In this document: positions 15,409 to 22,552 of the stretch, piece after piece
Numbering within the stretch: position 1 is the stretch's first letter
How the letters are laid out: each line of letters begins with the position of its first letter
From: CAKZYD01 sp039814715
Lineage (GTDB): Bacteria > Pseudomonadota > Alphaproteobacteria > Sphingomonadales > CAKZYD01
Length of the DNA stretch: 33,342 nt
Direction: 5' to 3'
Assembly (NCBI GenBank): GCA_039814715.1
Contig: JBCCAR010000035.1
Location: 1-33,342 of the forward strand
Notes under the pieces: generated by a model
Seen by the model: only the letters and a program-made list of their open reading frames with translations
The model's database searches: none
Told to the model about the DNA's origin: nothing
Translations under genes and position numbers: made by a program

Positions 15409-17673
15409 ATGAAGACCACGCTTTCAACCGCCGTAGCGACTGGCTTTTTATGTATGGCCTTAACAGCGCAAGCGAGTGATGCCGCTGATTGGCCCCACGC
15501 AAGGGTCATCGCTGCCAGCGTTGCTGCAACGTCAGGGTCGGCTGAAGTAGTTTTAAACGAGTTTGGCCAGGTGCGTGCGGCATCAAATGCAACACTGTCT
15601 CGCAATGGCAAAATCATTGCCTTTGAAATGGACGCCGCAGGCATTCCGCAGCTTTGGGCGATTCCTGCAACAGGGGGCAAGCCGCGTCAGCTGATCAAAG
15701 GCGGCCCGGTCAGGGATTTCCATTGGACGCCTGACAGTTCAAAACTCGTCGTGCGCTCAGATGTTGATGGCAATGAGCGTCACACTTATTCTTTGATCTC
15801 TGCCGATGGCGCAGAAGCGACACCGCTCAAAGGCACTGGCCAAGGCTTGTCTCGGTTTGGCGATTTTTCAAGCGATGGAAGCGCCTTCATCTTCGCCAGT
15901 ACGGCCAAAGGTAGCGATGAGTATGCGTTTTACATACAGGCCTTAGAGGGTGGTGCTGCCAAACGTGTATTCAATGGCAAAGGCGAATGGATACCACATG
16001 CTTGGCAACCAGGCGGCGACTATGTTGTCGTGACCCACACGCGCGGTGAAGACCGCGCAGACCTGCATCTCTTCAACACAAAAACTGAGACGATGGTCTC
16101 TATTTATGAGCCAGCCGATCCTGCTAGATTTCATGCGTTTGCATGGACGAAAGACGGCGCAGGCTTTTATATGGCGACGAGCCTGAACCGCGATTTTAAA
16201 GCTCTAGCTTACTATGATCTTACATCAGGCGAGTTGACGCGCTTGGAAGCGCCGGCGGCTGATATCGAGCAGATCAGTTTAGGCGGCGGTAATCGCTATA
16301 TTGCTTGGCTGGTGAATGAGGGCGGAGATCGTGCGCTGACGGTCAGGGACCTTAAGAAAAACCGATTGGTCAATCTGCCTGACGTACCGCGCGGTATGTA
16401 TGAAATTGAGTTGGCGCAGGATGCGCCCGTGCTTCAAATCAGCATCAAGAGCCCGAGAATTTCGGGGGATGTGTGGACCTATAACTTTGAAACGCAAAGC
16501 CTTATACAGGTAACGCGCTCCAATACCGCCGCGCGCCCGTCAGCGAAAGCGAAAGAAGAGGTTGTGAAAGGAGCTTTGAAAGAGGCTCAAAAAGCGCTCA
16601 TAGCCGCAGAAATAGCGCGCGATTCGGCGTTGAAAGCGCGCGATGAGGTTGTTGCAGGGTCAGCCAGCGGTAATTCGCAAGCAAAGGATAAGCAGGCAGT
16701 GACTGTCTCTGCGGAAAAGACCCCGCGGCAGACCAAGCTGCGTGATGTCGATCCGAGAGAAGCAGTGGACGGCGCGCTGCAGGCGGCTGAAAAAGCGCTG
16801 GCCGACGCTGAGAAAGCGCGCGCTGCAGCACTCACCGCTCTCAAGGCTGCTAAAGCAGCGCCGCAGAAAACCAATAGATCAGCCCTGCCGCCACCAGAAA
16901 CATCTTTCTCCGCTGAGGCAGTCTCCGGCGCGGCCGCTGTCTCTCTCGCGCAAGCAGACGCGGCCACCGACGAAAGCTTGGCGCAACAGTCTGCTTTGGC
17001 AACCCAGCTCACAGATGTGCAGTCTCAAGCTAAAACCGAAGCGGCAGCGAAAGCCAAAGCCGAGCAAGACGTAAAACGGGCCGCTGCTGACGCTGAAAAA
17101 GCGCGTTTGGCCGCTGAGACTGCTGCGGCGGAAAAAGCAGCGAAATTGAAAGACCTTGAGGCAGCCCGTTTGGCATTGGCTGAAGCGCAGGCGGCTGAAG
17201 ATATAGCCGCAGCAGCGCTAGAGCCCGCTGAAGAGCAATTAGAAGACCAACAGGCGGCAATCAGGGACGCTGAACAGGGTCTTGACGACGCAAACGAGAG
17301 TATCGCTGATACGCAAGTGATCCTTGAAAAAGCGCAAAGCGATAAGACTGAGGCGGAGGAGATGCTTGAAGAGGCCGTGTCAGTGATCGCCGAAAGCCAA
17401 GAAACGCTCGCAGATGCGGCCAGCGCGAAAGCAAAAGCGCAGTCGGATTTAGAGACAGCGCAGGCTAAGAAAGCGAAGCTGGAAACAGCTCTTGCAGGCA
17501 GGGAAAAGGCTGCCGCTGAGGCTGCAAAAACGGCCCAAGCCGCGCAGGCCCGTGTCGACGCGCTGGTTGCAGATATTACTGCAGAAGGCGCCGATGCGGA
17601 CAAAAGCATGATGGAGAAGGCTGGCGAGGCGGCCAGTCAGGTGATTGATAAAATGATGGGAAAATCGCAATAG
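15409..17673 (+). CDS. Secreted S9-peptidase-type beta-propeller fused to a long Ala-rich coiled coil
   Basis: 754 residues from the ATG at 15409, which has a GAGGGGAG Shine-Dalgarno; a longer frame would use TTG at 15385. A signal peptide ends near ALTAQA. Residues about 45-365 are repeated beta-propeller blades as in the N-terminal domain of prolyl-oligopeptidase/DPP-IV (S9) enzymes and TolB (for example SRNGKIIAFEMD, FHWTPDSSKLVV, GDFSSDGSAFIF). The propeller ends at LIQVTRSNTA, where an S9 enzyme would enter its alpha/beta-hydrolase domain. Here about 375 residues of Ala/Lys/Glu-rich heptad-like helix follow, broken by a Pro-rich linker near 485-500. No GxSxG nucleophile motif is present. 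It precedes an M16 protease gene by 144 bases. Its function is unknown; a periplasmic scaffold or substrate-binding role is only a guess. Confidence 0.8.
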   Translation: MKTTLSTAVATGFLCMALTAQASDAADWPHARVIAASVAATSGSAEVVLNEFGQVRAASNATLSRNGKIIAFEMDAAGIPQLWAIPATGGKPRQLIKGGPVRDFHWTPDSSKLVVRSDVDGNERHTYSLISADGAEATPLKGTGQGLSRFGDFSSDGSAFIFASTAKGSDEYAFYIQALEGGAAKRVFNGKGEWIPHAWQPGGDYVVVTHTRGEDRADLHLFNTKTETMVSIYEPADPARFHAFAWTKDGAGFYMATSLNRDFKALAYYDLTSGELTRLEAPAADIEQISLGGGNRYIAWLVNEGGDRALTVRDLKKNRLVNLPDVPRGMYEIELAQDAPVLQISIKSPRISGDVWTYNFETQSLIQVTRSNTAARPSAKAKEEVVKGALKEAQKALIAAEIARDSALKARDEVVAGSASGNSQAKDKQAVTVSAEKTPRQTKLRDVDPREAVDGALQAAEKALADAEKARAAALTALKAAKAAPQKTNRSALPPPETSFSAEAVSGAAAVSLAQADAATDESLAQQSALATQLTDVQSQAKTEAAAKAKAEQDVKRAAADAEKARLAAETAAAEKAAKLKDLEAARLALAEAQAAEDIAAAALEPAEEQLEDQQAAIRDAEQGLDDANESIADTQVILEKAQSDKTEAEEMLEEAVSVIAESQETLADAASAKAKAQSDLETAQAKKAKLETALAGREKAAAEAAKTAQAAQARVDALVADITAEGADADKSMMEKAGEAASQVIDKMMGKSQ

Positions 17674-17698
17674 CGATGTGTCGCTCGCCAGTATATGT

Positions 17699-17728
17699 GC
17701 GAGGCATCTTGCCGCAAAATCGCCTCGC
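17699..17728 (+). terminator. Weak hairpin after the propeller gene
   Basis: GCGAGGC pairs with GCCTCGC across a 16-base loop and is followed by TTT. It is 25 bases after the stop codon. The loop is long and the T-run short, so it is a weak terminator or only an mRNA 3' structure. Confidence 0.3.
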
Positions 17729-17817
17729 TTTAGCAGATAATACACTGAGTGGGATTGTATCCACGTTTTTCGCCTATACGTCTTTGTTCCGTAGCCCCAC
17801 TCGACGAGGTCTCAACC

Positions 17818-20553
17818 ATGCGTGTCTTTCTATCTCTAGCGATAACTCTTTTATTGATTCTCCCCGCGTCCACCGCCAGCGCGGATGTCGACATTGCCTA
17901 TGAGGAATTTACGCTGCCCAACGGGCTGCGGGTCGTTGTTCACGAGGATCGCAAAGCGCCGATAATCGCCGTTAGCATTTGGTATCATGTTGGGTCAAAA
18001 GACGAGCCCAAGGGCAAGACGGGTTTCGCGCATTTGTTTGAACATCTGATGTTCAATGGCTCTGAAAATCACGACGCAGAGTATTTTGAGCCGCTAGAAG
18101 AAGTCGGCGCTACATCTCTGAATGGAACCACGTGGTTTGACCGAACCAACTATTTTCAAAATGTGCCCACGCCGGCCCTGGAGCTCGCACTGTTCTTAGA
18201 ATCTGATCGGATGGGCCATCTGCTGGGGGCGATTACACAAGAAAAACTCGATAACCAGCGCGGCGTGGTGCAAAATGAGAAACGCCAGGGCGATAACCAG
18301 CCCTATGGTCTTTCTGAATACCGAGTTTTAAAAGGGCTATATCCAGAGGGGCACCCCTATCGCTGGTCCACTATTGGCTCTATGGAGGACTTAAACGACG
18401 CCAGCCTGGATGATGTGAAAGACTGGTTTAAGCGGTTTTATGGGCCCAACAATGCTGTGCTGGTCCTGGCCGGAGACATTGATGCGCAAACGGCAAGGCC
18501 GCTTGTTGAAAAATACTTCGCTGACATTCCGGCCGGCCCGCCACTGCCGAAGCTGAAGTCTTGGGTGCCGGAGCTGGAAGAAAACGTCTACGACACCATG
18601 GAAGACCGCGTTCCGCAGGCACGTATTCAGCGCATTTGGAACTTGCCGGGAAGAGTTGAGGAAACAGCGACAAAGATGTATGTCGCTGGCGCAATTCTTG
18701 GCAGCGGTAAGAACTCTAGGCTCTACAAGAAACTGATTTTTGATGAGCAGGTGGCCACGTCCGTTTATGCTGGTGTGCAGCCCTTTGAACTCACCAGCCA
18801 GTTTGAAATTCAAGTCGACATCAAGCCTGGTGTTAAGCCGCAGCGCGTGAACGATTTGATCGATGAGGTGGTGGAAGAGTTTTTAAAAGGCGGCCCAACG
18901 AAGGATGAGCTCAGCCGCGTGAAAACCCGTATCCGCGCGGCGCAAATTCGCGGGTTAGAGCGTGTGGGCGGTTTTGGCGGTAAAGCGACCACGCTGGCCC
19001 AAGGCGCGCTGTACGCTGGCGACCCCGGTTTTTACAAAACGGAGATGCAGTGGGCCGAAGAGACCACACCCAAAGAGTTGAAAGAGCTCGCTAGCGATTG
19101 GCTGGAAGAGGGCTATTACCAGCTGACCACCTTGCCATACGACGAAGGGAAGGCCGCTAGTGAAGGTGCTGACCGATCGCGCTTGCCGGCTGTTGCAGCG
19201 TCGCCAGATATTGATTTTCCGGATATCGAACGCGCAACGCTGTCGAACGGTGTCGAAGTTGTCTTCGCTCAGCGCTCAACAGTGCCCATCATCCGCGTCG
19301 CTTTGCAGTTTGATGCAGGCTATGCGGCTGATAGTGCGGGCAAGCTCGGCCTTTCAAACATAACCATGAGCATGCTCGATGAAGGGACTGGCTCGCTAGA
19401 CGCTTTAGCGCTCGGCGCGCAGCTTGAACGCCTTGGAGCAAGCTTAAGCACTTATGCGTCCCTAGATACGGCCACAGCCTCCATGTCTGCGCTCAAAGAG
19501 AATGTGAAACCATCTTTAGCGCTTCTGCGGGACGTTGTTAGCGATCCGCGCTTTGCGCAGGAGGACCTCGACAGGGTGCGCAGGCAGGTTTTGGCCGGTA
19601 TTGATGCAGAGCTGTCGGACCCGCAGTCCATCGGCCTTCGGTTATTGCCGCCGCTGCTTTATGGGGAGGGGCACCCTTATGGCGTTCCGCTCAGCGGCGC
19701 TGGCGAGGCTGCAGCCGTTCAAGCGTTCACCGTTGATGATTTGAAAGCCTATAAAGACGCATGGCTGCGCCCCGACAACGCAACGATTTTTGCCGTTGGC
19801 GATACAACATTGGCTGACTTTTTGCCGCTTTTGGAAGAGAATTTCGGCAAATGGAAAACGCCCAAAGCGCCTCTTGGTGTGAAGAACATTGGGCAAGTCG
19901 CGCTCGCAGAAAAAAGCCGAGTCATCATTGTGGACCGTCCCGGCTCGCCGCAGTCCTTGATTCTCGGCGGCGTTCTTGCCCCGCCGACGAGCGCACAGAA
20001 CAACATCGCGATCAATGCGATGAATAATGTGATCGGCGGGCAATTTACGGCGCGGGTGAACATGAACCTGCGTGAAGACAAAGGCTGGGCTTATGGCGCG
20101 CGTACGTTCCTGCGCGATGCAAAGGGCCAGCGTCCTTTCATTGTGTATGCGCCCGTTCAAGCAGATCGCACGGCCGATTCGGTCGCAGAGCTATTGAAAG
20201 AGCTAAATGAATACATCAGCACAAGGCCTGTAACGGACGCTGAAATGGAGCGCGTCGTCAAAAACTCTGTTCGTAAACTGCCCGGCCAATTTGAAACGGC
20301 CTCAGCGGTTTTAGGGTCAATGTTACGCAACAAAACCTTTGCCCGCCCCGACAGTTATGTTGAAAGCCTTCCTGAGAAGTTCCGCTCATTGGATTTAGAG
20401 CAGTTGATGGCGGCTGCGGAAGATGTGATTCGCCCAGATCGGATTACCTGGCTGATCATGGGCGATGCAGCTCAAATTCGCGAATCCATAGAAGCTTTAG
20501 ACATTGGAAGCGTCACGGTGCAAGCGGCCACCCCAACCAGCGGCGCGCGTTAA
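17818..20553 (+). CDS. Periplasmic M16 family zinc metalloprotease, two-domain (pitrilysin/insulinase-like)
   Basis: 911 residues with a signal peptide (MRVFLSLAITLLLILPASTASA). The N-terminal M16 half has the inverted zinc motif HLFEH at 72-76 and the distal ligand E154 in NEKRQ, so it should be catalytic. The C-terminal half (about 465-900) is the paired non-catalytic domain. It aligns in pattern but has no HxxEH, and it retains the LREDKGWAYG segment that contacts substrate. The two halves form a clam shell that degrades short peptides in the periplasm. The ATG at 17818 has GAGG 10 bases upstream; the longer frame from 17749 would bury the signal peptide. It ends 2 bases from the convergent tetR stop. 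Confidence 0.93.
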   Translation: MRVFLSLAITLLLILPASTASADVDIAYEEFTLPNGLRVVVHEDRKAPIIAVSIWYHVGSKDEPKGKTGFAHLFEHLMFNGSENHDAEYFEPLEEVGATSLNGTTWFDRTNYFQNVPTPALELALFLESDRMGHLLGAITQEKLDNQRGVVQNEKRQGDNQPYGLSEYRVLKGLYPEGHPYRWSTIGSMEDLNDASLDDVKDWFKRFYGPNNAVLVLAGDIDAQTARPLVEKYFADIPAGPPLPKLKSWVPELEENVYDTMEDRVPQARIQRIWNLPGRVEETATKMYVAGAILGSGKNSRLYKKLIFDEQVATSVYAGVQPFELTSQFEIQVDIKPGVKPQRVNDLIDEVVEEFLKGGPTKDELSRVKTRIRAAQIRGLERVGGFGGKATTLAQGALYAGDPGFYKTEMQWAEETTPKELKELASDWLEEGYYQLTTLPYDEGKAASEGADRSRLPAVAASPDIDFPDIERATLSNGVEVVFAQRSTVPIIRVALQFDAGYAADSAGKLGLSNITMSMLDEGTGSLDALALGAQLERLGASLSTYASLDTATASMSALKENVKPSLALLRDVVSDPRFAQEDLDRVRRQVLAGIDAELSDPQSIGLRLLPPLLYGEGHPYGVPLSGAGEAAAVQAFTVDDLKAYKDAWLRPDNATIFAVGDTTLADFLPLLEENFGKWKTPKAPLGVKNIGQVALAEKSRVIIVDRPGSPQSLILGGVLAPPTSAQNNIAINAMNNVIGGQFTARVNMNLREDKGWAYGARTFLRDAKGQRPFIVYAPVQADRTADSVAELLKELNEYISTRPVTDAEMERVVKNSVRKLPGQFETASAVLGSMLRNKTFARPDSYVESLPEKFRSLDLEQLMAAAEDVIRPDRITWLIMGDAAQIRESIEALDIGSVTVQAATPTSGAR

Positions 20554-20555
20554 CG

Positions 20556-21176
20556 TTAAAGCGCGCGCAGCTGATGGTCGATCATGGTCGTTAGCAGCCC
20601 TTCGTCATCACCGTGCAGCAAGCTTAACTGGCTGTATCCAGCCAAGATGGCGAGCACGGCCTTTGCCCGCGTTGCGGCTTCTTTGGCGGAGATGCCAAGG
20701 GCGCGGGCGAGGAAATCAATGAAAGCGTCCTGTCCGGGCTGAAGCACGTCCATGGCGGCCGTTTTTTCTTCGGGCGCAAGCGGGGTCCATATGCCGTGTC
20801 CCAGGGCGCTGTGGAGCTGCGAAAAGCGTCCATTTTCAAGATAATGCGCTGCAATAATGGAGGCGATCCGCTCGCGCGCGCCTTCGGTTGATAGTTCAGG
20901 CCGCTTGGCAAAACTGATCAACCAATCGGCAAAGGCTTCTTCATAAATATCAATGAAGATACCTTCACGGCTCTTGTAATATAGATAGACCGTGCCCTTC
21001 GCGATGCCAGCTTTGCGCGCAATGGCATCAACGCGCACTTGGGCCAGGCCAACGGCTTCGTATAGGTCGAGTGCTGCATTCAAAATTGCGCGCCGCCGCA
21101 GGTCCTTTTCTGCTTCATTACGGGCACGTTTTACACTGGGCGCTGATGCCACCTTTATCTCCTGGCTGCGCGGCAT
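20556..21176 (-). CDS. TetR family transcriptional regulator
   Basis: 206 residues. A TetR helix-turn-helix occupies about 27-73 (ILNAALDLYEAVGLAQVRVD, then KAGIAKGTVYLYYKSREGIF). The ligand-binding C-terminal part is helical with no recognisable effector signature. It is divergent from the LdtR-like gene and convergent with the M16 protease. A 7-bp inverted repeat overlaps its own start codon and may be its operator, implying autorepression. Its targets are not known. Confidence 0.9.
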   Translation of the reverse strand: MPRSQEIKVASAPSVKRARNEAEKDLRRRAILNAALDLYEAVGLAQVRVDAIARKAGIAKGTVYLYYKSREGIFIDIYEEAFADWLISFAKRPELSTEGARERIASIIAAHYLENGRFSQLHSALGHGIWTPLAPEEKTAAMDVLQPGQDAFIDFLARALGISAKEAATRAKAVLAILAGYSQLSLLHGDDEGLLTTMIDHQLRAL

Positions 21177-21193
21177 GGCAAAGCGTTGCCGCG
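21169..21193. promoter_or_regulatory. Inverted repeat over the tetR start
   Basis: CGCGGCA and TGCCGCG are perfect inverted halves separated by 11 bases. The repeat covers the tetR start codon and enters the tetR/MarR divergent region, adjoining a CGTTAACG palindrome at 21192. The placement fits an autoregulatory TetR operator, without proof. Confidence 0.4.
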
Positions 21194-21276
21194 TTAACGT
21201 TTCTTTATTGGCCCATGCTCATACTGGGGGCTAAGCGGAAAGTACATCGCCTGTTTTTAGTGAGTGAGGGATCATC

Positions 21277-21786
21277 ATGTCTGGTTTGCAACCAACGGAC
21301 CAGCCGGTCGACGCAGAGCTGCTGATTGCGCAGACGAAGCCAACGTTTCTAGATGCTATGCAGCTGGTTGAACGCCTGCACCGCATGCTCTTAGACGTCA
21401 TTAAAGTGCGCCTGGAAGAAATGAACCGTGTGGATATCAACTCAGTTCAAGCACTGCTGCTGTATAATGTCGGCTCCCTTGAGGTAACCGCCGGCGAGCT
21501 GCGCAGCCGCGGCTATTATCTTGGTTCCAACGTTTCTTATAACCTGAAGAAACTGATTGAAGCAGGCTATATGACCAACAAGCGCTCTGAGCACGATCGC
21601 CGGTCGGTCCGTATCTCGTTAACAGAGCGCGGCATGGAAATTTGCGAACTCATTGACGAACTGTACGACGAGCATCTTGAAGAAATGCTCAAGCGCAATG
21701 TCATGGATTTAGACAAGCTGCGCCAAACCCGCAATTCCTTGCGCGACATTGAGCGCTTCTGGACGGATCAATTGCGCTATACCTAG
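21277..21786 (+). CDS. LdtR-like MarR family winged-helix regulator
   Basis: 169 residues with a MarR-type winged helix. The recognition region reads ELRSRGYYLGSNVSYNLKKL and the wing EHDRRSVRISLTERG. The GYYLGSNVSYNLKKL stretch is characteristic of the alphaproteobacterial LdtR subgroup, which in Rhizobiales controls L,D-transpeptidase and stress genes. No transpeptidase gene is nearby, so the same regulon here is inferred only. The ATG at 21277 has GAGGG upstream. It is divergent from tetR across 100 bases. Confidence 0.85.
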   Translation: MSGLQPTDQPVDAELLIAQTKPTFLDAMQLVERLHRMLLDVIKVRLEEMNRVDINSVQALLLYNVGSLEVTAGELRSRGYYLGSNVSYNLKKLIEAGYMTNKRSEHDRRSVRISLTERGMEICELIDELYDEHLEEMLKRNVMDLDKLRQTRNSLRDIERFWTDQLRYT

Positions 21787-21792
21787 CTGCTT

Positions 21793-21924
21793 TTAACACA
21801 CCGTGCGGCGGCCGGTTAGCAGGAATACATTGTCAATGTTGGGACCAGAGCTGCCGTTGAGTGCGGCTGCGAAGAGTGTCTGGTTTGCCTGGAAAGTGAA
21901 AGCCGCACCCAGCACAGAATGCCG
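21793..21924 (-). pseudogene. 43-codon C-terminal remnant of a secreted or carbohydrate-binding-type protein
   Basis: On the minus strand an open stretch runs from just after an in-frame TAG (21925-21927) to a TAA at 21793-21795. It has no plausible start or Shine-Dalgarno. Its translation includes TLFAAALNGSSGPNIDNVFL. The GPNID-hydrophobic ending resembles the last strand of CBM6/35-like carbohydrate-binding modules. This could be the surviving 3' end of a deleted gene between the LdtR-like gene and the orphan gene. It is a short match read by eye, so treat it as tentative. Confidence 0.3.
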
Positions 21925-21963
21925 CTAGTGCCAGCCTGTAAAGAAGCAAGCTAGGCAATTCGG

Positions 21964-22440
21964 TCAAGGCGATCTTGGAAACTCTGCCTCCCAGCCGCCT
22001 TTTTCCAGTTCGCTCCACTGCAGTGGCAGAGTTAGCGCATCTTTCTCTTCAGGCGTTTTGAGCAGTTTTAGAAGCTTCTGCGCCACATTTTGAGCTGCTT
22101 TGACAACTTCATGCCATTTGTGATCGGAGAGGATCGCCCTTACATCGTAGTCGTCATTGTTAGGGCTCTGATATGCCTCGGCCATAGAATGAAACTGTGC
22201 CACAGCATCGACTTCTTCGTTGGTCATATGCTGGCGTGCAACCCGTCTCTCAAATACGTCTTCCTCGCTCATAAAGGCGTCATCAAAATAGCAACACATG
22301 CATTCAATGAAGGAGTAATGTGGATTGCGTTCTTCGGGATTCAACCAACATTTTGCTTGAACCTCCGTATCGCAAAACGCCTGAATCGAGCTCAGCCACC
22401 TCAATCGCCAGTAGTAACGTATCTCTTCGTCGGACGTCAT
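21964..22440 (-). CDS. Hypothetical protein, 158 aa, possibly acquired
   Basis: I do not recognise this protein. It is soluble, acidic and rich in aromatic residues and cysteine, with YYWRLRWLSSIQAF near the start, a FIECMCCYFDD cluster near 44-54, and a helical C-terminus ending WEAEFPRSP. There is no signal peptide or membrane helix. Its base composition is visibly AT-richer than the genes on either side, and codon use looks less GC-biased. A gene remnant sits downstream and a hairpin upstream. This fits a recently acquired accessory gene. The frame is uninterrupted and starts with ATG, so it is probably expressed. Confidence 0.6.
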   Translation of the reverse strand: MTSDEEIRYYWRLRWLSSIQAFCDTEVQAKCWLNPEERNPHYSFIECMCCYFDDAFMSEEDVFERRVARQHMTNEEVDAVAQFHSMAEAYQSPNNDDYDVRAILSDHKWHEVVKAAQNVAQKLLKLLKTPEEKDALTLPLQWSELEKGGWEAEFPRSP

Positions 22441-22491
22441 CGATCAGTGCTTTCCAAAAGACCCGCTCTCTGAATTTCACACATAGGACTT

Positions 22492-22519
22492 ATGTCCGCA
22501 AGTGGATCGAAGCGGACAT
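22492..22519. repeat. Perfect 8-bp stem hairpin between orphan gene and permease
   Basis: ATGTCCGC and GCGGACAT are perfect inverted copies around a 12-base loop. It lies in the 112 bases between the permease stop and the orphan gene start, both on the minus strand. No T-run follows on that strand, so it is more like a repeat remnant or attachment-type sequence than an intrinsic terminator. Confidence 0.45.
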
Positions 22520-22552
22520 CCTTAAAAGCGCAACTCAGCGGCAGCTTTGGAC

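Noticed and set aside
17025..17609. Long minus-strand open frame (194 codons) opposite the coiled-coil region
   Set aside because: It is an Ala/Ser-rich mirror of the repetitive GC-biased coiled coil, with no family pattern and no ribosome site. The plus strand has signal peptide and domain evidence.
19642..20160. 172-codon minus-strand frame inside the M16 gene
   Set aside because: It lies wholly within a well-supported plus-strand protease gene and has no recognisable motifs.
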